Assembly: GCA_033980235.1 (NCBI GenBank)
Contig: CM067062.1
Location: 15,527,801-15,591,800 of the forward strand
Source of the DNA: Diadema setosum
Taxonomy: Eukaryota > Echinodermata > Echinoidea > Diadematoida > Diadematidae
DNA: 64,000 bases
Direction of reading: 5' to 3'
The notes beneath the pieces are model-generated. The model did no database searches, was not told where the DNA came from, and saw nothing but the letters and a program-made list of their open reading frames with translations. Of the stretch, positions 49,101 through 58,108 are shown one piece after another (the first letter of the stretch is position 1; the number at the start of each line of letters is the position of its first letter). Position numbers and translations under genes: made by a program.

Positions 49101-52100
49101 CCTATCTTTACAGCGTCAAACGCTAGAATGCGATCAGATATATTGAAAAAGCCAATGAAATAGAAATACACTAGAATCTTAATAATCGAGTCACTTTATT
49201 GTGTTTCTACAAGTTTGCCATAAATAAAAAAAAAAACCTTTGGTGGTGAAATAATCATCACCAATCAAACCTAAACGACGCTGAATCTTCACAATTCTCT
49301 GTGATTTTTTTTTTTTTATATGTCATTATTTAGATACCAATCTATAAATTAGTTACCATATCTTTGCATTTGTGATACTTTTTGGGGGGACTGCAGGCTG
49401 AGAATGAATGTTCAATTATTTGTCTTTTTCACTGACACATACAACCCCCCCCCCCCCAAAAAAAAAAAAAAAAAAAAAATCAGGTCCAAATCCAAATCCC
49501 GTTCCACCCTATCGACCGACCAGAAGTCCTTATTATCCCGGGCAGCCGACTCAATATCCTGGAGGAGGAGGAGGAGGAGGAGGAGGAGGAGGAGGAGCTC
49601 CTCGAGGCAGCATCTGCAGTGTGACCTTCGACGCCATTGCCAATTTGAGGAATGAACTCTTCCTCTTCAAGGTACGTGGGAATGAGTGAGCTGAAAAGAG
49701 AACTCCCTCGATCATGATAATCTGCTGTTGGAGATTCTATTTCGAATCTAAGGCATTTGTAAAATTAAAATATAATGTCTTTCATGGCTCTTCATCATTT
49801 TTCAAATAGAATATCAAAGAATGCGCGTTTAAACTGATGAGATATATACATACATAAATATAACCCCGTTGCAGGAGAGCTTCACGATCAGTTAAACATA
49901 AAAAAGAGCGACCAAACTATAAAAAACAAGTCAGCAGCAGTTAAGAGGTTCCCCAATGGCAATTGAATTGAAAAAAAGAGGGGTTGAAACAAGCAAGTAC
50001 CTGTACATCACTTGATATAAACCGGCAAATGAACAGGCAACTTCGTAAGCTATGTTGGATTCTGCTTTTGCCATGTATGTCTTTTTAATAACAGTTAATA
50101 CAGATATTTTAAAAGTTAAAAGAGAGAGAAAAAAGCAAATTAAACCTTGAAGATAATTGCCTATTGCATCACTTATGTCAATCTGTAAATACACAGGGAG
50201 TTACAACGTTTCGTAATTTCTTTTAACCCTAAAGGGGCCGGGCTTTTTTTTTTTTTTTTTTTTGGGGGGGGGGATGGATTCCGCCCCCCCCCCCCCGAGA
50301 TCTCGGCCATCGGTGGTGCGATCGCGATGACATTTTGCATGCGTGAGACCCGCGTCATAATCTTCAAGATTATGTCATAAGATTTTTTGAAACAATCAAT
50401 TTCTAATTTTAATTAATTAATTATGCAAATTAAGCTCAAGATGATATTTTAGCCTAATTAAAAGCATTGAGAGTCTAATTTTTGATCTGTAAATCTGTTT
50501 TAGCATATTCAACAATTGTACATCACAAAAACTTCCAAAACTCATTTCAATTCTAATGTATTTTATTGTTTTCAGAATTTCTTATGTATTTCTTTGTTTT
50601 TCAACTTTTGGTTTTTCTTTGTTTTTTCATTGGAAATTGTCACTGACCACTTTTCTACCATAATTAGCACAAAATTAATCAGTGAAAGTGATTAATTGTA
50701 AAAATAATCAGGTTTTTATGGCTTTCATGACAGAGCACTGTTTTCCATAGGAAATGTACACAAAATCACAAAATTGTGCCCGTTTTAGGGCGACATTCGG
50801 TTACAAAATGGGCGTGGCTTCGCAAAAGTATGCGCGGACGTTGCAAATTTGGTCTAAAAAGTTGCGCGAGACTCGAACGAAGAAAGTCAAGAAGCCTCGC
50901 GACGAGGCCTTCTCGCGTTACAGAATTATAGCGCGAAATGTCGGGGGGGGGGGGGGGGCGGCGGATTCCGCCCCCCCCCCCCCCGGCCCTTTTAGGGTTA
51001 AATTGTGATTGATATACCTAACACAGCAATACGCTCCTTGTGATTGTTTTGTTGTAACCCATTGAAGACGAGTGAAAGGGCTCTGATTGCATCCAACTTT
51101 AGGGGCTTGGTATGGACTCTCCACCTTTCGGGGAGATCCGTGTTACTATCGCGCCAATCCGTGTTAGAGACGTGTTCAAAATGTGTTGAGAACGTAGTCA
51201 CGTCGCGTTTAATTGCTTTCCGCCGTCGTTGGGACACGGTTCACGGCTGTTTGAGAACCGTCGTGAACCGCCATCTAAACCGGCGATGTGTGATCGCCCC
51301 TGAACTGATACAACATTGTCTGTTCAAATTGATGAAATTCTTCCGTCGAGTTGTTTACATTGCAACTGATTGACAAATTGCCCCTGTGCATCGACTCAAA
51401 TAAGCACTGAATTGATCAGTGTTTTGGTAGCAAACCATAATGTAAGAAATTATGGCCATACATACTCGAGCACGATTCGAACCTACGACCTCCTGATCAC
51501 CGGTACTGGGGAGGTGTGTTATCGACATGACCACGGAGCTTCCAGATAGTGTTGGTTTTAATTCCTATAGAAACAGATAGCATGCAGCGAGTACTACAAA
51601 TAACATGCAGCGATCAGAAAGTATTGGGTTCGAATCCCGCTCGAGTATGTGTGCCCATAATTTCTTTTGTCATGGCTACTTATACTAAAACGCAGGTCAA
51701 TTCAATGCTTATTTACGTTGATGTAGGGCAACGTATAGTGTAAACATAATCTTATGAAACGATTGCGAAATCCTTACAAATTGAAAAATCTGAGCTCATT
51801 ATGTTCTTCATAATATACAAACCTTGATTGTAAGAACACAATTTTTCAAAACTCTAACATGATCAAGAGTATTTTTTCATCCATTTGAACATCAGAGGTA
51901 CAGACGTGTGTGTGTGTGTTTTGTTTGTTGTTTTGTTTCTTGTTTGTTTGTTTATTTGTTTGTTTGTTTGTTTGTTTGTTTTAATTGAGCTGGCAGTGTG
52001 TAGTCATTTATTAAGCCACGATTATGTTTCTGTTTTTCTTACCTCCGTTCAGGGTGCTGACATGTGGCGGATTGGGAGCAATGGTCAGATGTTTCCCGGC

Positions 52101-54665
52101 TATCCAATCAGAATCGCCTCCTTCTTCAGCAGAGCCCCGAGTAATATTAACGCCGCCTACGAAAAACAAGACGGAACCACTGTCTTGCTAAAGGGTGAGG
52201 TTGTTATCCCCTCCCGGCAATGTGTTTAGCGAGCTTTAGATCTGCGACGCGAACGCTAAGACGACGCAACCTCCGGGGTTTAACCATGGAAACAGCTGAC
52301 TCTCGCATGTGTATAACGCAATTCTCAGTATAGTTAGCGTTAGTGTCGCAGATGTAAAGGTCACTGTTATGTGTATGATGTGAGACCATGATAACAACAT
52401 GTTCACCTAAAAGTAAAAATGCAAATGATAAACTCCAAGGCTGACTATGTATTTTTTATCCTCAATCAGTGGCGGATCGGGGGGGGGGGGGGGAGGGCGC
52501 GCCCCCTCTTAATTTTTTATTGAAACAAAAGAAATAAAAAGCAACAGTGATCGGGTATCGGGGGCGTACGTGCGCTCCCTTTAATTTTGTAAAGGTGCCT
52601 CCCCTTAACGGAAATATGGATCCGCCCCTGTCAATAATGAACTAATTTCTTGTAACATACCATGAGAACGTGAAATCAAAGTCAGATGACAATTCATAAG
52701 TTAACTATGCTTTATGCTCGATATCTCAATATACACGGAGTACGTTCGGTTCGCTCTTTCCTGTGAAGTTCCAAAGAATATGATTATATCACAGTATTGA
52801 AAGACACGAAGATATGGCTCTGAAGATTTTGTGTAAGATTAAACATGTTTGAACTCGAAATATTTTTGTCGCAAGGACGCGTCTCTTTTCCCAATTCTTT
52901 GCCGGACGTGAATGTGTCTGACAAAATTTGCGCAAAAGGATTATTCTTTCTTTCGTATCCAAAGCAATGTATGAAAAATTGATTTGATTGATTTTGATTT
53001 TATTTCTGAATTTCTTGTTCATACATAAATGAAATACAAAGTCAGTGAATTATTCAGACAAGATTTTAAACATTGTCTAGCTTTCAATGGAAAATGACGT
53101 AATCCTGTCACCTATCTTTACAGATCGACTTCTGTAATATCGTCTGGTAAGTGAATATAAAGTGAATATAAAAACCTGTATCCTGTTTTGAGATCTTCAT
53201 ACATGTACTTCGTAATTCAGTCTATGCGAATAGCAAGGGGTTTTGAAAACGTAGTCATGTTCTACTTTGTAACTGGGATTTGTTGCATCTCTGCTCACCA
53301 GGTTCAATGTATTGGGAGTATAACGGGTTGAACCTCAAGCCCGGTTTCCCGCGGCCTCTCAGAGTCATGGGGTTGCCTAACAACATAGAGGGCGCCTTCA
53401 GTTGGCCGCCCGACCAGATGATCTACTTCTTCCGGGGTGAGGATTACTGGGGAATGTTCAACTACCAGATGGGAGTCGATCTGAACGAATATCCACGAAA
53501 CGTTCAGGATGATATACCGGGACTTCCCCCTCAAATCGACGCCGCTTTCTCATCCAAAGGTATGCTTCCACGTTCTCTCAGAAGACATCTATGCAAATTA
53601 TCTCTCAGATGATACCTGTATTTACTACATATGTAATACATGTGCATGTATAATATGGAGAGAAAAAAAAAAGACAACAAAAATTTAAAGCATGCGATGA
53701 GCTTATAATCATGCTCGTAATGTTTGTTTATTTGTTTGTTTTAGTTGTTCTATATTCCACGTTTTAACAAATAAACCACAAACGTAACAAGAAATTACAT
53801 GACTGAATTGTCGGATACAACAAATAAGAGAACGAAGACATGGGAAATTATGATAAAACTACATAGGTTGTTAATCGACTTTTCGCCAGAAGATTTATGA
53901 AGGCAATTATTATAAATACGTGAAGAGGTCACAAATGATATTTCAGAAAAATAATTCTAGCCCTCAATGACTATATACTGAGTTTTGAATACTAAATGTT
54001 TTAATAATAAATTGCTGCATATGATAATTGACTACAAAGCAGATAATATGAAAATCTTTTTTTGATGAATGGTTTTAGATTACTTAATCATTTATCCATT
54101 ACTATATTCGATATGTTTATAGATTATTTAGACAGTTATCTGTGCTATGTATTAATGTTGATGTAAACACAAAAGTGTAGTGTTAAATTTCCATAGTTTA
54201 TTCAAAATTTCTTGTACATATGTTGTTATAAATAAGAGAAAACCGATTTATTGTTTGATATCAAAATTAAACATTCTTTGCATCGACGTCGATGAGTATG
54301 ATTGCGTGTGACAATTATTAGTGAATGGTTTGTTGATGTTGTTCTGTTGTGTTTTTGGTCTGTTTTTCATCCATTTCCTCATTTTGTTTGTAGGATCGAC
54401 ATACTTTGTTAGGAGAAACAAATACTGGCGCTACAACCACAACACTGGTGCTCTCGATCGCGGATTCCCGCGAAATTTTCACGCAGACTGGCTGGGCTGC
54501 GGCGGCAGACGACGCATGCGACTGATGAGTGGGCCAACTAACTCGACCTCCAACAGTCACAACGGCGCGCCCGTAACGTTCTTCCAACCAATCACAATAG
54601 GCCTATCGGTTGCAGTGACTATCGCGACTAAACTATTTATTTTGAAAGATGTGTATTATATATGA
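25348..54665 (+). CDS. MMP gene B: membrane-type matrix metalloproteinase, complete
   Basis: Joins 25348-25488, 39690-40018, 46417-46697, 48840-48998, 49484-49671, 52053-52194, 53302-53559 and 54394-54665: 1770 bp, 589 residues plus TGA. Signal peptide lies within residues 1-32, followed by an acidic run (Asp37-42) and propeptide with PRCGVSD (Cys102) and furin site RRKKR (137-141). Structural zinc ligands are His209, Asp211, His224 and His237; catalytic [11 protein letters not shown] is 260-270 with Met278. The hinge has 12 consecutive Gly (330-341). The hemopexin domain runs from Cys348 to Cys535. A Thr/Ser/Asn stem precedes a hydrophobic segment (about 566-578) and the tail [11 protein letters not shown], so GPI versus transmembrane anchoring is unresolved. 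All intron sites and phases match gene A, marking a tandem duplicate. Predicted cell-surface matrix protease with no MT-loop, closest in layout to MMP17/25. Confidence 0.93.
25489..39689 (+). other. First intron of MMP gene B (14.2 kb)
   Basis: Begins GTAAGA and ends GCTACAG. Mostly AT-rich unique sequence without recognisable exons on either strand. It includes an interspersed repeat at 27800-28035, GTTTT repeats near 30140-30170, (AT)n near 29868-29885, poly-T at about 36790-36809, TTTA repeats followed by poly-T and poly-G at 38795-38852, and poly-A at about 39550-39569. Confidence 0.65.
27800..28035. repeat. Interspersed repeat rich in GGTGGCCCGA words, copy 1
   Basis: Starts CAGGGCTCGATACCAAC and ends with GGGCCCGGGCCACTGGGCCA. 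The inside carries TTGGTGGTCCG/GGTGGCCCGA words. A second relative at 40687-41110 lies in the opposite orientation in another intron of the same gene. Ends are loosely inverted (CACTAACGGTGGCCC-like). Probably a non-autonomous transposable element. Confidence 0.7.
39690..40018 (+). CDS. MMP gene B exon: propeptide, cysteine switch, furin site
   Basis: Acceptor GTTGCTACAG, phase 0 in and phase 2 out (ACAG/GTAATA). Encodes [31 protein letters not shown] and [10 protein letters not shown], the cysteine switch with Ser in place of the usual Pro after Val. An Ala/Gly/Asp linker, about 15 residues longer than in gene A, leads to [10 protein letters not shown], a strong furin site. Codon use is more GC-rich than the surrounding intron. 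Confidence 0.94.
40687..41110. repeat. Interspersed repeat rich in GGTGGCCCGA words, copy 2
   Basis: Reading leftwards from 41110 the complement begins CAGGGCTCGACACTAACGGT, matching the start of copy 1 at 27800, and goes on with GGCCCGGTGGCCCGGGGCC. At least six TTGGTGGCCCGA-type words occur. Ends abut (AT)n microsatellites. Longer than copy 1 (about 424 against 236 bp). Confidence 0.75.
42628..43445. repeat. Tandem duplication of about 0.4 kb in MMP gene B intron
   Basis: Copy 1 (42628-43035) and copy 2 (43061-43445) share in order ATAAGGTGTGAAAA, TTGGGCCTCA, CTGGGATTAAAGGA, ACATGATACTTTCACTAATC, AATATAATCTGTCACCGGC, AGCTAAATGGTGAAAGAGTA, CGCTTACTGTCAAATACATC, TTCATGCTA and AAAATGAAAACGGCACAGTG. 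Each copy has private insertions or deletions, so the duplication is not recent. No coding potential. Confidence 0.92.
46022..46205. repeat. Trinucleotide (TAG/GTA)n array
   Basis: Near-pure GTA repeat with CAG, TTG and GTC variants at the edges; the core at about 46079-46146 is uninterrupted. It ends about 210 bases before the acceptor of the catalytic exon. The long threonine-rich frame on the minus strand is only its translation. Confidence 0.95.
46417..46697 (+). CDS. MMP gene B exon: N-terminal catalytic domain
   Basis: Pyrimidine-rich acceptor ending CCGTCCCAG, phase 2 in and phase 1 out (donor GTTGGT). Encodes [44 protein letters not shown] and [20 protein letters not shown]. The structural zinc/calcium region keeps the canonical PGxxxGGDxHFD spacing. 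The first zinc-site triplet is HND rather than HGD, with both ligands kept. There is no MT-loop insertion after FREV. Confidence 0.94.
46698..48839 (+). other. Third intron of MMP gene B (2.1 kb)
   Basis: Contains GTTT repeats at the 5' end (46731-46760) and a purine- and GC-richer patch at about 47400-47700 that leaves a 123-codon frame without family resemblance. No mobile element recognised. Confidence 0.7.
48840..48998 (+). CDS. MMP gene B exon: catalytic zinc site and Met-turn
   Basis: Acceptor CTCTTTCCAG, phase 1 on both sides (donor GTAAAT), 159 bp as in gene A. Encodes [20 protein letters not shown] with all three zinc-ligand His and the catalytic Glu, then SLMAPYY (Met-turn) and [14 protein letters not shown]. 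Predicted catalytically competent. Confidence 0.95.
48999..49483 (+). other. Fourth intron of MMP gene B
   Basis: AT-rich. Ends with poly-C (about 49445-49457), then poly-A (about 49458-49479), then TCAG. No other feature seen. Confidence 0.8.
49484..49671 (+). CDS. MMP gene B exon: hinge with polyglycine tract, start of hemopexin domain
   Basis: Phase 1 in, phase 0 out (AAG/GTACGT). Encodes a Pro/Tyr/Asn-rich linker ([19 protein letters not shown]), then 12 Gly from a nearly pure GGA repeat at about 49561-49597, then [19 protein letters not shown], hemopexin blade I. The acceptor is unusual: the bases just before TCAG are a poly-A run preceded by a poly-C run, not a mixed pyrimidine tract. 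Homologous position and phase in gene A support the boundary. Confidence 0.9.
50227..50997. mobile_element. piggyBac-like non-autonomous element with TTAA target duplication
   Basis: Left end CCCTAAAGGGGCCGGG and complement of right end CCCTAAAAGGGCCGGGGG form the terminal inverted repeats. Subterminal GGATTCCGCCCCCC occurs in inverted form at both ends, with long G- and C-runs. TTAA flanks both ends (50223-50226 and 50998-51001). CCC next to a TTAA duplication is the hallmark of piggyBac-type transposons. No transposase; 771 bp. Confidence 0.78.
51440..51690. repeat. Inverted pair of tRNA-related (SINE-like) sequences
   Basis: At about 51440-51550 the minus strand reads GTAGGTTCGAATCGTGCTCG, and at about 51600-51675 the plus strand reads GGGTTCGAATCCCGCTCGAG. 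Both are B-box-like and both continue AGTATGT(A/G)TG(G/C)CCATAATTTCTT. The two copies therefore face away from each other around a gap of some 50-100 bases. tRNA-derived SINE heads are the simplest reading. Confidence 0.65.
52053..52194 (+). CDS. MMP gene B exon: hemopexin blades I-II
   Basis: Acceptor TACCTCCGTTCAG, phase 0 in and phase 1 out (AAGG/GTGAGG). Encodes [21 protein letters not shown], finishing blade I, then [18 protein letters not shown] of blade II. It is two codons shorter than the gene A counterpart. Confidence 0.92.
52195..53301 (+). other. Sixth intron of MMP gene B
   Basis: 1.1 kb, holding one short MITE (52467-52630). The remainder shows no feature apart from a small duplicated GTGAATATAAA word near 53150. 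Confidence 0.75.
52467..52630. mobile_element. 164-bp MITE with CAGTGGCGGATC ends and 5-bp target duplication
   Basis: The left end CAGTGGCGGATC and the complement of the right end, CAGGGGCGGATC, match at 11 of 12 positions. TCAAT flanks both sides (52462-52466 and 52631-52635). A G-run and GGGCGCGCCCC lie inside. No coding. Confidence 0.85.
53302..53559 (+). CDS. MMP gene B exon: hemopexin blades II-III and start of IV
   Basis: Acceptor CTGCTCACCAG, phase 1 on both sides (donor GTATGC). Encodes [19 protein letters not shown], then [20 protein letters not shown] and [20 protein letters not shown] of blade III, and IDAAFSSK opening blade IV. Confidence 0.94.
53560..54393 (+). other. Last intron of MMP gene B, unremarkable
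   Basis: AT-rich with an A-run near 53663-53672; no repeat or exon recognised. Confidence 0.8.
54394..54665 (+). CDS. MMP gene B last exon: hemopexin blade IV, stem and C-terminal hydrophobic segment
   Basis: Acceptor TTTTGTTTGTAG, phase 1 in, stop TGA at 54663-54665. [20 protein letters not shown] and [14 protein letters not shown] close the hemopexin domain. A basic patch (GGRRRMR) and Ser/Thr/Asn stem precede [19 protein letters not shown] and KDVYYI. The hydrophobic run is short and broken by Lys, unlike the clean GPI-type end of gene A. No AATAAA was seen soon after the stop. Confidence 0.92.
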
Positions 54666-57600
54666 TACTCAAAAAAATGTGATGGAACTGAAAGACGATA
54701 ATCAGATGTGAATCTTGAATTCAACTTCAATTCTTCAGTGAATCTAATGCTATAAAATATATACAATCATCAATGAATGCTTCTTGGAAACTGCTTAGCA
54801 TTCAATTCATGGAACTACAACAAGCTCCACGTTCGATCTACTCAAATTTAGTATTACGTAACTGTTGACAATGCCTTCTTCACAGGTGGGATTATTTCAT
54901 AAACGCTTCAGATATAGCCTTTACCAAGGCCCTATCGCTCTATGTGGGTGAGCGAATGAGGAAGAACGAAGCGTGCCCAACGGTGCGACGTTGCGCTATC
55001 ATAGGCTGGACTTGCTTCGCTCTCCCGTTGTAGCCATCATACAGCGAGAGAGCCTTGTCAAAAGGCTATCTCAGGTTTAGCATGGAGGTATTACTGGGCG
55101 AGCTATTACCTCCTTGGGTACATCCTCTTCTGTGTAACAATATGTGCTTCACTAGCTGTGATCTGTTGGAGGGCAGATTGCATTACAACTCATAGATATA
55201 TTCTTTCACATCATAGACCATTTTTTTCACTATCTATTAGTATTACGGAGACAATAATCAGATTCTTTGAGAATCTATTCCTATGCATCTTTTTTTTTTT
55301 TTTTTGGTATTAGCACCATGAAGTACAATACAATATGTAACTAAGATATTGAAGGAGCTTTGGGGAGACACTATATAGACGTTGAGGAGACAATAATTTT
55401 TGTCTCCTTAACGTTTTCAACTATATTATACCCCGTTCAATCCATGCTTAGCTGGTGACAATGTTTTATTCACGTTTTCCATACTGTGTCTCGCTAAAGC
55501 TGGATCCAGAGTTACGTTTATTATAATACATACTTTATTTGTTTCCGCTGTGAGGAATGCTTCGAAAAACAATGATGTACATATCCTGTCGAACAAAATA
55601 TAGTGTGATTCTCCCTTTTCGACTGCTAAGTTGTGAAGGAGTCATTTGTGACAGTACTTTCAGACATAACATTCACGAGAATGATAGCGAAACAAAAACG
55701 CAAGAAGGCATATTACAAAATTCAATAGCAATATCAATGCACAATCTGTGTGTGTTTGGTGCAGACGTACCTTCATGTGCCTTCGGAAATATACCTTACC
55801 GCACTGACTAATGTATTATGTGCTAGTATTGCTTTATGATATGTACAAAGAGAACAGTTTATAATTTCTTCTCTAAAATGTTATGAAATACATAATAATG
55901 CGTATACTGGCAAATCCACAAAATAGTTCAGAAATGTCCCTTAAACACTGCTAACTGGCTGCATGCTATATGCAGAAATATCGAAGCGTGATGTCATAGC
56001 TATTCCTCGCCAGGGAACTGTTTTACAAACAACCTCACCCTGGTCAAAGTATCTGTGAACACTATTGTTGCTATTAACCATGCTCCCACCTGGCTCCAAC
56101 CCACTGCCCGAAGCCTGGTGTCAGGATATCTTGTTTGGAATCAGCATCATAATAAACTATAGCAAAAGACTGTGATATCCCATCACTTTAGTACTCTATA
56201 CGCCAATGTTCCTTGCATTTACCATTCCCCTCTCAGCACGAATGATCACTAATCCTGCCAATAACAAAACAGTTAATACAGGAATTTATTTGCGTCTTTA
56301 CCACCCCAGTAGTCCAAATCACAAAAATCAAAGTTTTTTTTCTTTTTGTGTAATCTCAACTGTTATCACGTTCAGAAGTAATGAGATATACCGGAGTGTC
56401 CCTCTGAATGTAAAGGCAAGCATTTTGAACATTTTTAAAATATATACTTTTGGAAAGAGGGATGGGAGAGAAGGACTTTGCAGATTCTGCATGTATTCTT
56501 CATTTGTTATTCTTGCTGTTGTTTTATGCTGCAATAAATTTCATGTGATTAGACGGTATATGAGATATTTTCGCCCCTTGGGACTCCATATACCATCTAG
56601 AAAAAAAAAATCCAAAACAATAAAAGATTTGAAACATTTTAGCCTACTTATGGTACGATTCAGTGATTTAGATCTGCCAAGATGCAATGCACACATCCAA
56701 TAACACAGGTCAAAAATCCATTGTCAAAAATTACTTGTTATACTATTTTCCACTATTCATGTTGTAAAACTTTCGATTCCAAACTGAAGTGCAATACTAT
56801 AAAGATATTGAATTGTAAAAAGTAATCCTATAATTGTCAATATATTGCCATTTATAACAATTTTATCTATTTCTAATGTGATAATATAATTGACTTATAT
56901 CAATGTGGCATTCTAATTCTTTTTTTTTTGTGAATGCAAATAAAATATTTCTTTCTCAAATCAAACGATAGTCATAGTATTTCTAAATCTCTGTTTGTAT
57001 GATATTGAAAAGAAATCCTCTCACCAATGTTTAACAACACCCTATGCATGTGAATTGTTGTGATTGCGGAGTTCTGGTTTGTGAAGATACCTTTTGAATC
57101 TTCTACAAAATACATACTATAACTGATAATAACAGTTTCATGCCCAAAAAAAAGCAGTATTATCAATTTATAATCTAATGTTTTTGCAGCTTAAAATGTA
57201 TTTATAACGGCCAGTCCCTAAATATTTCTCATGCAAAAATAAAAAAGAAATAATAATAATAACTATCTTGAACAATACATTCATATCATTATTTGCAGAC
57301 ATAGATTAATGTGTGTGACACAGAGAAACAAAAAGATATGAGAGAAAAAAAGAAGTACATCAAAACTTGAAAACGGGTGTTCATTATTTATGATATACGT
57401 AGTAGTCATAGCTAATTACAAGTGTGTGTGTGTTTTTTTTTTTTTGTTTGTTTTTTGTTTTGTTTTTTGATGACAGAGAGAATACATGTTCTTAATATCC
57501 TTAATAGGGTCTGGGTTAAAAGCTTACCTTTCTTTTATAAAGAGAAATCAAGAGGATAACAGAAGAAAGTCAGAGAATGCAATTACTGTACTTCATGTTG

Positions 57601-57737
57601 AGCATGATGACGTCAATACCACGATGAATACGCAAATGGCCGATTATAGTGTGTCCTGTAAGTTCAATGTATGGCGCAGTGAAGGGCAAAGCATTGGCGG
57701 AAGACAGGAGAAATTGCCATGTGAAGTTGTTGACATG
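54666..57737. other. Region after MMP gene B, possible 3'UTR then intergenic
   Basis: AT-rich. The first few hundred bases probably include the gene B 3'UTR but no canonical AATAAA was seen near the stop. It holds an inverted-repeat element at 54898-55084 and a small palindrome AGGAGACAATAATTTTTGTC near 55385. A 165-codon frame at 56206-56703 shows no family resemblance or splice context. Confidence 0.6.
54898..55084. mobile_element. Small inverted-repeat element with GC-rich centre
   Basis: The left arm CATAAACGCTTCAGATATAG with following CCTTTACCAAGGCCCTATCG answers the complement of the right arm, ATGCTAAACCTGAGATAGCC and TTTTGACAAGGCTCTCTCGC. About 187 bp with arms of roughly 50 bases. 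The centre is unusually CG-rich for this region. No target duplication recognised. Confidence 0.7.
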
Positions 57738-58108
57738 TTTCAGTTCAGCTCATGCAGTTCAGCTCAGTGCAGTTTAGCTCAATTCAGTTCAGTTTAGTTC
57801 AGTTCATTTAAGTTCAGTTCATTTAAGTTCAGCTCAGTTCAGTTCAGTTCATTTAAGTTCAGTTCAGCTCAGTTCAGCTCAGTTCAGTTCAGTTCAGCTC
57901 AGTTCAGTTTAGCTCAGTTCAGTTCAGTTCAGTTTAATTCAGTTCATTTAAGTTCAGCTCAGTTCAGTTCAGTTCATTTAAGTTCAGTTCAGCTCAGTTC
58001 AGTTCAGCTCAGTTCAGTTCAATTCAAGTTTAGTTCAGTTCAGTTCATTTAAGTTCAGTTCAGTTCAATTCATTACAGTTCAGTCAAGTACAGACAAGTT
58101 CAGTTCAG
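57738..58108. repeat. GTTCA-type pentamer satellite
   Basis: About 370 bp built from GTTCA and variants (GCTCA, TTTAA), with a higher-order pattern in which ATTTAAGTTCAGTTCAGCTC recurs several times. Not CRISPR: no constant repeat with unique spacers. Non-coding. Confidence 0.93.

Larger units (their letters stand above)
49672..52052 (+). other. Fifth intron of MMP gene B with TTAA element and tRNA-like pair
   Basis: 2.4 kb. Contains a TTAA-flanked inverted-repeat element (50227-50997), two tRNA-like segments in opposite orientations (about 51440-51690) and (GTTT)n at about 51921-51981. Confidence 0.75.

Noticed and set aside
51044..51373. 109-codon open frame in MMP gene B intron 5
   Set aside because: No recognisable domain and the start is not in a convincing context. 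It lies between repeat elements and may itself be repeat-derived.
56206..56703. 165-codon open frame after MMP gene B
   Set aside because: Composition is AT-rich and Phe/Ile/Lys-heavy as expected by chance, with no domain, signal peptide, splice context or Kozak-like start. Could be part of a 3'UTR.
57738..58108. CRISPR-like or other spaced-repeat array
   Set aside because: Repeats are contiguous 5-mers with no unique spacers, in an animal genome; it is a simple satellite.
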